Shown here piece by piece: positions 29,774-38,398 of a DNA stretch of 64,000 nucleotides. How positions within the stretch are numbered: position 1 is the first letter of the stretch; each line of letters begins with the position of its first letter. Under the pieces are notes generated by a model. That model saw nothing but the letters and a program-made list of their open reading frames with translations, was not told the DNA's origin and did not search any database. The position numbers and the translations under genes were made by a program. Source of the DNA: Woronichinia naegeliana WA131 (lineage in GTDB: Bacteria; Cyanobacteriota; Cyanobacteriia; Cyanobacteriales; Microcystaceae); contig CP073041.1 in assembly GCA_025370055.1 (NCBI GenBank), positions 3,782,001 to 3,846,000 on the forward strand, given 5' to 3'.

Positions 29774-30231
29774 AACCAATGGTCTGTCAGGGGTGGAGAA
29801 TTTATTTTCACCCTCTCTTTTTTCAGCAGTGGCAAGACTTAATTAAACAGGTCGAACACCTCAAACTCAAATTAGAAGGCGATCGCTTTCTGAAGCATCC
29901 AGAGGTAAAGCTACTCAAAGCGATCGATGTGGGCATTAGAGAAAAGATTCCCCTCGATCCAATGGCCGCTTATTTTAGATTACAAGGGCCTTTGCGACAG
30001 TTTAATCGCCTTAAAAAAATGGGTTTACCGCCTCGATACCGCCTATTTTTTCGGGTTTTTCCCCAAGAGAAAGCTATTATTATTCTCTGGCTGGGCTTTC
30101 CCAGAAAAGCCGGTGATCAAAAAGATTGTTATCGTGTCTTTGAAAAAATGCTCAAAAATAATCAATTTCCGCCGACGATGGAAGAGTTGCTGAACTTACA
30201 AAACTCGGAACCTTCTCCCGATCAAATCTAG
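29770..30231 (+). CDS. YhaV family toxin (RNase of type II TA system)
   Basis: A 153-aa protein. Family features visible in order: GWRIYFHPLFFQQWQDLIKQVEHLK, IPLDPMAAYFRLQGPLRQFNRLKKMGLPPRYRLFFRV, IIILWLGFPRKAGDQKDCYRVFEKMLKNNQFPPTMEELL. These match YhaV toxins, which cleave mRNA in a ribosome-dependent manner. The R-x-x-L-F-F-R core and the C-terminal FxxML...P are intact, so the toxin looks functional. It is translationally coupled to the PrlF-like antitoxin. Bases 30232-30348 downstream hold a C-rich low-complexity stretch. Confidence 0.78.
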   Translation: MKPMVCQGWRIYFHPLFFQQWQDLIKQVEHLKLKLEGDRFLKHPEVKLLKAIDVGIREKIPLDPMAAYFRLQGPLRQFNRLKKMGLPPRYRLFFRVFPQEKAIIILWLGFPRKAGDQKDCYRVFEKMLKNNQFPPTMEELLNLQNSEPSPDQI

Positions 30232-30348
30232 TATAAAATTTCACTCCCCCCATCCCCCTAGTCCCCCATCTCCCAGTCCCCCCAGTCTCCCGATCGCCCA
30301 AAGCAGCCAACAAAGCAGTAAGGTTAGAAGAGTAAAATTTCCTGGGTT

Positions 30349-31296
30349 ATGAAACGAATTTTTATTACCGGCATTAGTGGTTGTATTGGTCATTACTTAG
30401 CCGATGCCTTGATTGAGAATACCGAACATGAACTTTTCCTACTGGTCAGAAATCCGGCCAAACTACAATTTAATAGCCAAATTAGGTCTGGTATTCATCT
30501 CCTAACGGGGGATATGGCCCATTTAGAACCCTATGACGACCTGCTTAAAAGTGTGGATGTGGCCATCTTAATTGCCACAAGTTGGGGTGATCCCCAAGAA
30601 ACCTATGAGGTTAACGTGGTGCAAACCCTAGGGTTAATCAACCGTCTGGATCCGCAACACTGTGAACAGATTATTTATTTTTCTACTGCCAGTATCCTTA
30701 ATCGTCAAGGGCAACCCCTCAAAGAAGCGGGAGAATTGGGGACTGACTATGTTCGCACCAAGTATCTTTGTCATCAAGCTCTCTCTTGTTTAGCGATCGC
30801 TGATAAAATCACCACCGTTTATCCCACCCTAGTATTTGGCGGCGAAGAACATAAACCCTATTCCCATCTATCGGGAGGTTTTGGTGAAATCCTAAATTGG
30901 ATTAACTTGATTCGTTGGTTTCGGGCCGATGGTAGCTTTCACTTTATCCATGCCAAGGACATTGCCCAGGTTGTCGCCTATCTAGTGGAGCATCCCCAGG
31001 GTCATTATCAAGATGTGGTCTTAGGCAATGCGTCTCTGACTGTTGATGCGGCGATCACCGAAATCTGCACCTATCTGCAAAAGCCCATTTATTTTCAGAT
31101 TCCGCTTTCCCTCGCTTGGGCCAACTTTTTCATCAAAGTTTTTCGTTTGCAAATGGCTGACTGGGATCGATTTTGCCTGGATTATCGCCATTTTACTTAC
31201 CAAGACCCCCGTAATCCTGCTAGTTTCGGACTAACGCCCCACTGCGCCACCGTGCCCGATTTATTGCAGATTCATGGCATTTTGCCTCGATCTTAA
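30349..31296 (+). CDS. NAD-dependent epimerase/dehydratase family protein (extended SDR)
   Basis: A 315-aa extended short-chain dehydrogenase. The nucleotide-binding GxxGxxG is ITGISGCIGHYLADAL at residues 6-21, ILIATSWGDP lies after the fourth strand, and the catalytic Y-x3-K is DYVRTKYLCHQAL. It ends LTPHCATVPDLLQIHGILP. The substrate is probably a nucleotide sugar or similar, but nothing nearby identifies it. A terminator-like hairpin follows at 31420. Confidence 0.82.
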   Translation: MKRIFITGISGCIGHYLADALIENTEHELFLLVRNPAKLQFNSQIRSGIHLLTGDMAHLEPYDDLLKSVDVAILIATSWGDPQETYEVNVVQTLGLINRLDPQHCEQIIYFSTASILNRQGQPLKEAGELGTDYVRTKYLCHQALSCLAIADKITTVYPTLVFGGEEHKPYSHLSGGFGEILNWINLIRWFRADGSFHFIHAKDIAQVVAYLVEHPQGHYQDVVLGNASLTVDAAITEICTYLQKPIYFQIPLSLAWANFFIKVFRLQMADWDRFCLDYRHFTYQDPRNPASFGLTPHCATVPDLLQIHGILPRS

Positions 31297-31419
31297 CGGT
31301 TAGGACAGAAAAACCTTACCGCAGATGGGCAAGGATAACACTAGAATAGGGAAAGAAGCCACTCCCCTGAGAAAGCAAGTGACTTCTCCATTGAACATAA
31401 ATGGTAGTTTGCTCTTAAG

Positions 31420-31455
31420 CGTTGTTTAGTTTACGGCTAGACAACGTTATTTTTT
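31420..31455 (+). terminator. Putative intrinsic terminator
   Basis: CGTTGTTTAG (31420-31429), a 7-base loop, then CTAGACAACG (31437-31446; one G-U pair) followed by TTATTTTTT. It reads for the plus strand, so it would end transcripts from the SDR gene before the convergent cyabrB gene. Confidence 0.6.
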
Positions 31456-31487
31456 GAACCTGGTTCAGGCATGGCAAGGAGAGACGC

Positions 31488-31877
31488 TTACTCTTCCTCA
31501 TCGTCAGCACCCACTTGTTTTAAGTGAATATGCTTACGACCTAGGGTAATTTCAAATTCATCACCAGGTCTTAAGCCCATTTTCTTGGTGTAAGCAGAAC
31601 CAATTAACAAATTGCCATTGGATTGTACGCTAATGCGATAACTAGCAGAACGACCACCCCGGCCTTGACCATTTAAGGTGCTGTCTAATTCAATCCCCTC
31701 TGCGTCAATTAACGCATTGAGAAATTTCATCATATTGACACGGGGAACACCTTTTTTGGTGGTGGTGACGTATCCACACTCTTTCGCTTTATCGTCTTTG
31801 CTGAGGGAACCAAGCTCCCTGACTTTATCGAGTAACTCGACTCCCGTTAAGGGTTTAGATGGGGGGATTTTAGACAT
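31488..31877 (-). CDS. cyabrB: cyAbrB-type transcriptional regulator
   Basis: A 129-aa AbrB-like protein specific to cyanobacteria. The C-terminal half has the SpoVT/AbrB-like DNA-binding domain RISVQSNGNLLIGSAYTKKMGLRPGDEFEITLGRKHIHLKQ, and the N-terminal half has the conserved LTGVELLDKVRELGSLSKDDKAKECGY. cyAbrBs are global regulators of carbon and nitrogen metabolism. I cannot decide between the two paralogue classes (Sll0359-like or Sll0822-like). The acidic tail DDEEE is typical. It is convergent with the SDR gene. Confidence 0.9.
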   Translation of the reverse strand: MSKIPPSKPLTGVELLDKVRELGSLSKDDKAKECGYVTTTKKGVPRVNMMKFLNALIDAEGIELDSTLNGQGRGGRSASYRISVQSNGNLLIGSAYTKKMGLRPGDEFEITLGRKHIHLKQVGADDEEE

Positions 31878-32184
31878 GAACTTCGCGTTTTAGTAAAGAA
31901 TTGTCACGTTTACAGCTTTGATTCGGGATAACAGTAGGGTAACTAAAAAAAATTAGGGTTCCTATCTGTCTCTAACCTTATCTTACACGCAGAAAGTAAA
32001 ATTTATTCAATTTCTGTCGAAATTAATCTGATGCTTTGAAGTCAATCTTTATCTTATCCATCGACTTGACATTCTTCAAGGTTTAACCGATGCCCTTCTC
32101 CCCTCTATTCCGGTTATCGCTTCACCAACCCAGAGAACTATTATGGTTATGCCTAATGGAAACGTCTTCGTTTAAACTAAGGAA

Positions 32185-32628
32185 ATGAAGCTCACAACCA
32201 AAAGTCACTATAGCGTTAAAGCCCTGTTAGATCTTAGCCTTCAGTCTGGTTATGGCCCAGCTTCTGTAAAAGCGATCGCCCAACGGCAGGATTTACCTGC
32301 TCCCTATTTAGAAAAATTACTGATGGAAATGCGTCGAGCCGGTCTTGTAAGATCTCTTAGAGGTGTACAAGGGGGTTATCAATTGGCTTATCCACCGACC
32401 CAAATTTCTCTCGGTCAGATTTTTGATGCAGTGGGAGAAACAGTAGAGCCATTACCTCGCCATCACCCTGATCAAGTCCAAGCAGAAGACTGGGTAACTT
32501 ATAGTCTCTGGAAACAACTTCATCAAAAATTTAAAGCGGCTCTTTATACCATTACCCTGGCAGATCTCTATTATGATGCCCGAAGTTGGCAAGCCTCCCA
32601 GGGAGCAGAAACGAATTTTATGGTTTAA
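32185..32628 (+). CDS. Rrf2 family transcriptional regulator
   Basis: A 147-aa protein with the winged-helix N-terminus MKLTTKSHYSVKALLDLSLQ, then VKAIAQRQDLPAPYLEKLLMEMRRAGLVRSLRGVQGGYQLA, the hallmark of Rrf2/IscR proteins. The three cysteines that ligate a Fe-S cluster in IscR and NsrR are absent (no Cys at all), so it is not a cluster sensor of the classical kind. It leads a probable operon with the GFA-family gene (38 bp gap) and response regulator. The 286 bp upstream contain no gene. Confidence 0.88.
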   Translation: MKLTTKSHYSVKALLDLSLQSGYGPASVKAIAQRQDLPAPYLEKLLMEMRRAGLVRSLRGVQGGYQLAYPPTQISLGQIFDAVGETVEPLPRHHPDQVQAEDWVTYSLWKQLHQKFKAALYTITLADLYYDARSWQASQGAETNFMV

Positions 32629-32666
32629 TAGTCAATCTCGTCAGAATTGTAACCGGAGGAAAGACG

Positions 32667-33059
32667 ATGAATTTAACGGAATCTTCCCAAATCTATCAAG
32701 GAAGTTGCCACTGTGGCAAGGTTCAATTTCAAGTTCTGGTGACCAATCATCGGGCAAGGGATTGCAACTGCTCTATCTGTTATAAGAAGGGTTTTATTCA
32801 TTGTATTGTTCCCTTAGAGCATTTTAGCTTACATCAAGGAGAAGAGGCTCTAAGTACCTATACTTTTAATACCAAAATCGCTAAACATACTTTTTGTTCA
32901 CATTGTGGTATCCATCCTTTTTACTATCCCCGTTCCCATCCCGACTGTATTGATGTTAATGTGCGCTGTTTAACCGGAAATGTTCTCTCTAATTTTGTCA
33001 TTGAGCCTTTTGATGGTCAAAATTGGGAAGATAATATTGAGCAAATTCGTTTTTTATGA
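32667..33059 (+). CDS. GFA family (CENP-V/GFA domain) protein
   Basis: About 130 aa from the ATG at 32667, which follows GGAGG (32655-32659). The zinc-binding pattern is complete: YQGSCHCGKVQF, then CNCSICYKKGF, and AKHTFCSHCGIHPFY. GFA-domain proteins resemble glutathione-dependent formaldehyde-activating enzyme and bind zinc; the real substrate is usually unknown. Its stop overlaps the next start (ATGA), indicating translational coupling to the response regulator. Confidence 0.88.
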   Translation: MNLTESSQIYQGSCHCGKVQFQVLVTNHRARDCNCSICYKKGFIHCIVPLEHFSLHQGEEALSTYTFNTKIAKHTFCSHCGIHPFYYPRSHPDCIDVNVRCLTGNVLSNFVIEPFDGQNWEDNIEQIRFL

Positions 33060-33736
33060 AGATTTTGTTGGTGGACGATGAGATTGCTCTAACCACGCCC
33101 CTCAGTCGTGTTCTTTGCCAAGAAGGTTATCAGGTGAAAGTGGCTAATGATGGGCTAGAAGGATTGGGGTTAGCTTTGGAGCAGGACTATCATCTGCTTA
33201 TTTTGGATTGGATGTTACCCTTTCAGTCTGGTTTGGATATTTGTCGAACCCTGCGATCGCGGGGCAAAACAGTACCAGTGCTTTTTTTAACGGCCAAGGA
33301 TACCTTAGATGATCGTGTTTTAGGCTTAGATGCTGGGGGGGATGACTATTTGATTAAACCCTTTGAACTGCGAGAATTGTTAGCACGAGTGCGGGCCTTA
33401 CTGCGACGCTTTCAAACCGTAGAAACTTCCGACAGCGATCGACGGATAAAATTTGCCGATCTAGAACTAGATGAAGATAATCAGATTGCCTATCGACAGC
33501 AACGAGTCATTCATCTCTCAGAGAAGGAAGTGAAACTGCTGGCTTTTTTCATGCTCCACCCCGGACAACTCTTAAGTCATGAACAAATTTATCAGTCTCT
33601 CTGGACAGAGAATGATCCGCCAGGGAGTAATGTGATAGCGGCCCTGATTCGTTTACTCAGACGTAAAATTGAGTTAACAGGAGAAACCACCTTAATTCAT
33701 ACCGTCTATGGCAAAGGTTATCGGTTCGGAGAGTAA
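33056..33736 (+). CDS. OmpR/PhoB-type response regulator
   Basis: A 226-aa protein. The receiver domain has DDE near residue 7, phospho-acceptor D51 in LLILDWMLPFQSG, LTAKDTLDDRVLGLDAGGDDYLIKPF with the conserved T and K, and a winged-helix effector (IHLSEKEVKLLAFFMLHPGQLLSHEQIYQSLW, then VIAALIRLLRRKIE and HTVYGKGYRF). No histidine kinase is adjacent, so it is an orphan regulator here. It is coupled to the GFA gene and in turn precedes a c-di-GMP protein gene by 183 bp. Confidence 0.92.
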   Translation: MKILLVDDEIALTTPLSRVLCQEGYQVKVANDGLEGLGLALEQDYHLLILDWMLPFQSGLDICRTLRSRGKTVPVLFLTAKDTLDDRVLGLDAGGDDYLIKPFELRELLARVRALLRRFQTVETSDSDRRIKFADLELDEDNQIAYRQQRVIHLSEKEVKLLAFFMLHPGQLLSHEQIYQSLWTENDPPGSNVIAALIRLLRRKIELTGETTLIHTVYGKGYRFGE

Positions 33737-33919
33737 AGACGAAGGGAATCAATGCCAACCGAGTTTGATCACCTTAAATGCTCCAAACGTAAGTATTGTA
33801 CTGCATTATAATCTGAGAAGCTGTTATAATGGGAAATATTTGCAAGGCTTGAATAACATTTTAGTCCGGTCGTCTGTTGATATTCTTAACTGGTCTTGTG
33901 AGGTTGTTTAGGAGACTTT

Positions 33920-36022
33920 ATGAGCCAACCCTTGATCCTCCATCAACTTGTCTTCAATTCGACAACCTTTAAAAAAACGATTCATCTCCATGAGTCGCTT
34001 TATTCTATCGGCCGACATCCTTCTAGTTCCATCGTTATCCCCTCCTTAAAACTTTCTCGTCATCATGCAACCCTTGTGAAATACGTTGTAGATGAGCAGG
34101 AGTTGTTTTGTATTGTTGATGGCGATACTTACGGAAAAAGAAGTACAAATGGCATTTATATAAACGGACAAAAATACTTAGAATATGAGTTGAAGCATGG
34201 TGATACAGTAGTTTTTCCAGGGGATATTCGAGCCACCTATCAAATCGTGCATGGAGCTGATAACTCCTATTACCGAGAAGATCAAGGAGAGGATCAGACC
34301 AGTGATAGTGCTATTTTTAAAGCAATTTTAACGCAAGCAAAATCAACCAACTTAGGTTCAAGCGTTGATCCTGACCTGGTAGAAGATCTGAGCTTAGTTG
34401 ATTTTACTTCTCTTGTTGAACTCAGTCCGAATCCGATTATTGAACTGGATTTTGCCGGTAATATCATTTATTTGAATGCTGCCGCCACCAAGAATTTCAA
34501 CAATATTCATAAGCTCCAATCGGAGCATCCTTTATTGGTGAATATTACTCAAAACCAACAACATCGTAATGGCAATTTAGTCGTTCGTGAAATTGAGGTG
34601 AATAATCATTATTTTGAACAATATATTCATTACTTACCAGAACATCAGAAGATTCGGAGTTACATCTTTAATGTCACTCAGCGAAAAAAAGCAGAGAAAG
34701 TTCTTAAATATAAGGCTTTTTACGATCCTTTAACTCATCTACCCAATCGCTACTATTTTAACCAAAGATTATCTCTAGCGATCGCCACTGCTCGCACCCA
34801 GAAATCCCAAATCGCTTTAATGTTCCTAGACATAGATAACTTCAAAAGAATCAATGATAATTTAGGTCATCGGTTTGGAGATGACGTTCTACAGCATTTT
34901 AGTAAACGGATTAAACGCAATCTACGTCAAGGAGACTTGCTCTCCCGTTGGGGAGGAAATGAATTCACTATTATATTAGATACCTTTGAAGATCTTCAAG
35001 AAGTAGAAGACATTGCTAATCGTTTGTTAAATTGTCTTAGCATTCCCTTCCAGATTGGAGAACAACAGCTTTATGTAAAAAGTAGTATTGGTATCGCGCT
35101 CTATCCCCGTGATGGCGAGAACGCAGAAGAGCTACTGAAAAACTCCGATTCCGCTCTCTATCGAACCAAAGAAAGTGGTCGTAATCATTACCAATTTTCT
35201 AGCCCTCATTTAATTGTTCAAACCTCAGAATCTTTTCAGTTAGAAAACTGGTTATATCAAGCCCTAGATAAAGAGGAATTATTACTTCATTACCAACCTC
35301 AAATTAATATTCAGACGGGAGAACTCTATGGCATGGAAGCTCTGATCCGTTGGCAACATCCTAAATTAGGGTTAGTTCATCCCAGCAAATTTATCCCTCT
35401 AGCTGAACAGAATGGTCTGATTCATGCCATTGGCGAATGGGTACTAAGACAAGCCTGTGAGCAAAATTATCTCTGGCAAAAAGGCGGCGTTAAACCATTT
35501 CGGATTGGGGTAAATCTTTCTACCAAACAACTTCAACAACCAAGCTTAATCCATTCTATTACTAATATTTTAGGAGAGACAAACTTAGGGGCTGAATGGT
35601 TAGAACTAGAAGTAACAGAATCAGCTTTAATGCATAACTTTGATATTGCTCGTAATACCCTACAGCAGTTACGAAATCTAGGTATTCATCTATCAATGGA
35701 TGACTTTGGAACGGGTTATTCTTCCCTCGGTTATCTTAAGCAATTTCCTTTCCAAACCCTCAAGATTGATCAGGTTTTTATCAAAGACTTAAGCAAAGAT
35801 AATTTACAAGATATGGCGATTATTTCGGCAGTTTTAGCTTTAGGTCAGGGTTGTAACCAGAGTGTGATTGCGGAAGGGGTGGAAACCGAAGAACAATTAG
35901 AATTACTCAAACAACTGCAATGTCAGATTATCCAGGGCTACTGGTTTAGTCGTCCCTTACCCGTTAGTGAAGTTTCACGCTTTATTAATCAAAGTCATTT
36001 CTATCCTAAGTTAGGGCAATAA
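33920..36022 (+). CDS. FHA-PAS-GGDEF-EAL cyclic-di-GMP signalling protein
   Basis: A 700-aa cytoplasmic protein. FHA domain: YSIGRHPSSSIVIPSLKLSRHHATLVKY (residues about 27-55). PAS: VELSPNPIIELDFAGNIIYLNAAATKNF (about 165-190). GGDEF domain: DPLTHLPNRYYFNQRLSLAIA with active-site loop RWGGNEF, an N in place of the catalytic D. EAL domain: YGMEALIRWQHPKLGLVHPSKFIPLAE, then LEVTESALMHN, MDDFGTGYSSLGYL and VIAEGVETEEQ. The EAL active site looks complete, so c-di-GMP hydrolysis is likely; GGNEF variants may be active or only bind GTP. AGGAG precedes the ATG at 33920. FHA suggests control by Ser/Thr phosphorylation. Confidence 0.93.
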   Translation: MSQPLILHQLVFNSTTFKKTIHLHESLYSIGRHPSSSIVIPSLKLSRHHATLVKYVVDEQELFCIVDGDTYGKRSTNGIYINGQKYLEYELKHGDTVVFPGDIRATYQIVHGADNSYYREDQGEDQTSDSAIFKAILTQAKSTNLGSSVDPDLVEDLSLVDFTSLVELSPNPIIELDFAGNIIYLNAAATKNFNNIHKLQSEHPLLVNITQNQQHRNGNLVVREIEVNNHYFEQYIHYLPEHQKIRSYIFNVTQRKKAEKVLKYKAFYDPLTHLPNRYYFNQRLSLAIATARTQKSQIALMFLDIDNFKRINDNLGHRFGDDVLQHFSKRIKRNLRQGDLLSRWGGNEFTIILDTFEDLQEVEDIANRLLNCLSIPFQIGEQQLYVKSSIGIALYPRDGENAEELLKNSDSALYRTKESGRNHYQFSSPHLIVQTSESFQLENWLYQALDKEELLLHYQPQINIQTGELYGMEALIRWQHPKLGLVHPSKFIPLAEQNGLIHAIGEWVLRQACEQNYLWQKGGVKPFRIGVNLSTKQLQQPSLIHSITNILGETNLGAEWLELEVTESALMHNFDIARNTLQQLRNLGIHLSMDDFGTGYSSLGYLKQFPFQTLKIDQVFIKDLSKDNLQDMAIISAVLALGQGCNQSVIAEGVETEEQLELLKQLQCQIIQGYWFSRPLPVSEVSRFINQSHFYPKLGQ

Positions 36023-36331
36023 ATGAGGAGTAAAACTTTGTCCAACTTTATAGCGATACATTCTTAAACGTTCATTTAATCTAATTAATTTTAAGTCTCC
36101 CATTTTGGGCGGTAAATGGAGTTTTAATCTTCTAAATAATTCTTGAGCCATTTCTGGATCATCGATTATGACTCGATCCTGATTGCGGTATAGAGGATTA
36201 TTAGTCGCTAGTTTTGGAGAAGAGCTTTCAATAAACTTGACAAAATTAGCGCATTCTTGCTCCGAATAAATATCATTGACAACCCAAAGCAATGACTCGG
36301 ACTCGAAACGCATGGGGACTTCTATCGTCAT
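36011..36331 (-). pseudogene. Truncated 2OG-Fe(II) oxygenase (prolyl-4-hydroxylase type), N-terminal part
   Basis: A 106-aa remnant. VVNDIYSEQECANFVKFIE, then NPLYRNQDRVIIDDPEMAQELFRRL and RLNERLRMYRYKVGQSFTPH match the N-terminal half of prolyl-4-hydroxylase-like 2OG-Fe(II) oxygenases. The chain ends (LLP, stop) at the first metal-binding H of the HxD motif. The remainder of the catalytic core is missing. Its end overlaps the convergent c-di-GMP gene by 12 bp, so a deletion has probably removed the 3' part. Confidence 0.7.
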
Positions 36332-36515
36332 TTTTCACCTCGTTAGCCAGGGCAACAATCAGATCAAGCTAACTAATGTTAACAATTATATTGTTTGTCA
36401 GGAAATGGTAGCAAAATATACTTTTACTGTGGTCTAATAAAAAGTAGAGACCCATAAAACAGTTTAGGGGTAAAGGTTTCCAGTTGATCCCCTCTGTTAA
36501 AGGAGTGCAGTCTGA

Positions 36516-37808
36516 ATGTCTGAATCTTTGTTTGCCGATGCCAGTAAACGTCTTGAAAAGGCGTTAAAGTATGTAGCTATTTCCGAGGATGCAGGAGAAC
36601 GGTTGAAATACCCGAAAACCAGTCTCAGTGTCTCAATTCCGGTACGAATGGATGATGGTTCCTTGCGGATTTTTCAGGGTTATCGGGTTCGCTATGATGA
36701 CACCAGGGGGCCAGGTAAAGGCGGTGTTCGTTATCATCCCAGGGTGACGATGGATGAAGTACAGTCCCTGGCTTTTTGGATGACTTTTAAGTGTGCCTTA
36801 TTGAATTTACCCTTTGGGGGGGCAAAAGGCGGTATTACCCTAAATCCGAAGGAATTGTCTAAACCAGAATTGGAACGTCTTAGTCGTGGCTATATTGAGG
36901 CGATCGCCGACTTTATTGGCCCAGATATTGATATTTTGGCCCCGGATGTTTATACCAATGAAATGATGATGGGCTGGATGATGGATCAATACAGTATTAT
37001 CCGTCGCCAAATTAGTCAAGGAGTTGTCACCGGCAAACCGATCACGATGGGAGGAAGTCAGGGACGCAATACCGCCACTGGGACGGGAGCCTTTTTTATC
37101 ATGCAGGCCATGTTACCCCGCTTTCAACAACAACCCGATAATACGGCGATCGCGGTTCAAGGCTTTGGTAATGCGGGAATGGTAGTAGCCGAATGTCTCT
37201 ATCATGCTGGCTATAAAGTAGTCGCCATTAGTGATTCCCAGGGTGGCATTTATAATGAGCAAGGATTGGATATTCCTAGCATTGTGGCCTATAAACGCAA
37301 TCATCGCAGTGTGGCTAATATGTACTGTCAAGACACGGTTTGTAATATAGGCAATAATTCCAGCCTCACCAATGAAGAGTTATTGAGCTTAGATGTGGAT
37401 GTCTTGGTTCCAGCCGCTCTAGAGAATCAAATTACTGAAGCCAATGCCGATAACATTAAAGCCCGCTACATTTTTGAAGTTGCCAATGGCCCCATTACCT
37501 CTGGGGCTGATGCCATTCTAGATCGTAAAGGAATTTACGTTTTTCCTGATATTTTAGTCAATGCAGGGGGTGTAACTGTCAGTTACTTTGAATGGGTGCA
37601 AAATCGCAGTGGTTTATATTGGAATCTGACCGAAGTTAATGAACGCTTAAAAACGAAAATTGTGGCCGAAGCTGAACAGGTTTGGAAAATTGCCCAGGAA
37701 TTTACCATTTCGCTGCGAACTGCTGCTTATATCCATGCCTTAAACCGTTTAGGAGAAGCCCTTGATGCCAAAGGAACCAGGGATTATTATCTAAATCGCT
37801 TAAAATAA
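36516..37808 (+). CDS. gdhA: Glutamate dehydrogenase (Glu/Leu/Phe/Val dehydrogenase family)
   Basis: A 430-aa enzyme that interconverts 2-oxoglutarate plus ammonium and glutamate. The substrate region is GPGKGGVRYHPRVTMDEVQSLAFWMTFKCALLNLPFGGAKGGI, containing the catalytic Lys loop. The Rossmann motif is VQGFGNAGMVVAECLYHAGYKVVAISDSQGG. PVRMDDGSLRIFQGYRVRYDD and FPDILVNAGGVTVSYFEWVQN are typical. Length fits the hexameric class. It appears to be a single-gene unit. Confidence 0.93.
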   Translation: MSESLFADASKRLEKALKYVAISEDAGERLKYPKTSLSVSIPVRMDDGSLRIFQGYRVRYDDTRGPGKGGVRYHPRVTMDEVQSLAFWMTFKCALLNLPFGGAKGGITLNPKELSKPELERLSRGYIEAIADFIGPDIDILAPDVYTNEMMMGWMMDQYSIIRRQISQGVVTGKPITMGGSQGRNTATGTGAFFIMQAMLPRFQQQPDNTAIAVQGFGNAGMVVAECLYHAGYKVVAISDSQGGIYNEQGLDIPSIVAYKRNHRSVANMYCQDTVCNIGNNSSLTNEELLSLDVDVLVPAALENQITEANADNIKARYIFEVANGPITSGADAILDRKGIYVFPDILVNAGGVTVSYFEWVQNRSGLYWNLTEVNERLKTKIVAEAEQVWKIAQEFTISLRTAAYIHALNRLGEALDAKGTRDYYLNRLK

Positions 37809-37845
37809 CATCTGTGTAGATTTCTCTAAGACAGATATGCGGATT

Positions 37846-38103
37846 TTAGTAATTTAAATCGTCTTTGGCGGGCCGATCAAGCCCGTTCCTATCAATGATC
37901 CGAATGGCGCAACTTCCACAGATAGCATTCCGACAATTTTTGCGAAAGGCTAAACTGCCATTCTGTTCCCACTTGATACGGTTTAGGCAATCGAGGATTG
38001 TGGTTTTTGGCTCTACGTCTAAAACATAGCTTTGCAGAGAAGGAGTTTGATTGTCAGCCGAACGGGCAATGTGAATGGTAATTTCTATAGGGGCGATCGC
38101 GGT
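37846..38103 (-). pseudogene. sdhB: Fragment of succinate dehydrogenase iron-sulfur subunit (N-terminal [2Fe-2S] part)
   Basis: The minus-strand frame from 38103 down to a stop at 37846-37848 encodes IEITIHIARSADNQTPSLQS, YVLDVEPKTTILDCLNRIKW, EQNGSLAFRKNCRNAICGSC, AIRIIDRNG. The R-x-N-C-R-N-x-I-C-G-S-C pattern is the [2Fe-2S] ferredoxin-like site of SdhB/FrdB. After RINGRxxLAC-like residues the match is lost, and the ferredoxin-like C-terminal half with the [4Fe-4S] and [3Fe-4S] ligands is absent. No start codon is present. Clearly a decayed fragment. Confidence 0.85.
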
Positions 38104-38290
38104 TTATCATTAAATATGAGGGGAATGAGAATGTCTTCTTTTAGTTTAGAATAAAATTTTTAAGAGAAATGCTACGTTTTGTAAGGTTTGGCAGAGGGCT
38201 TGAAGTGGTACACAGTTCCCAGCCAGCGATCGCCTCTTGTCCTACTCAAAAATCAATCACGGATCAGGCTAGATAAATTCTAATTAAGAC

Positions 38291-38398
38291 TTAAGTAGCT
38301 GGTTGCAATTAAATATAAAACGTGGGATGGGCATCCTGCCCGTTCACAGGCTAGAAGCCTGTTCCACCATCTAAAATTAATTAAGCCCACTTACTTAA
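38291..38398. repeat. Intergenic inverted-end repeat with internal hairpins (MITE/REP-like)
   Basis: The left end TTAAGTAGCTGGTTGCAATT and the right end ...TTAAGCCCACTTACTTAA form imperfect inverted termini of a 108-bp unit. The interior has two palindromic stems: GATGGGCATCCTGCCCGT and ACAGGCTAGAAGCCTGT. A related left end (TTAAGTGACTGGTTTCAATT) occurs near 49922. It overlaps the stop codon of the minus-strand gene at 38395. Confidence 0.55.
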
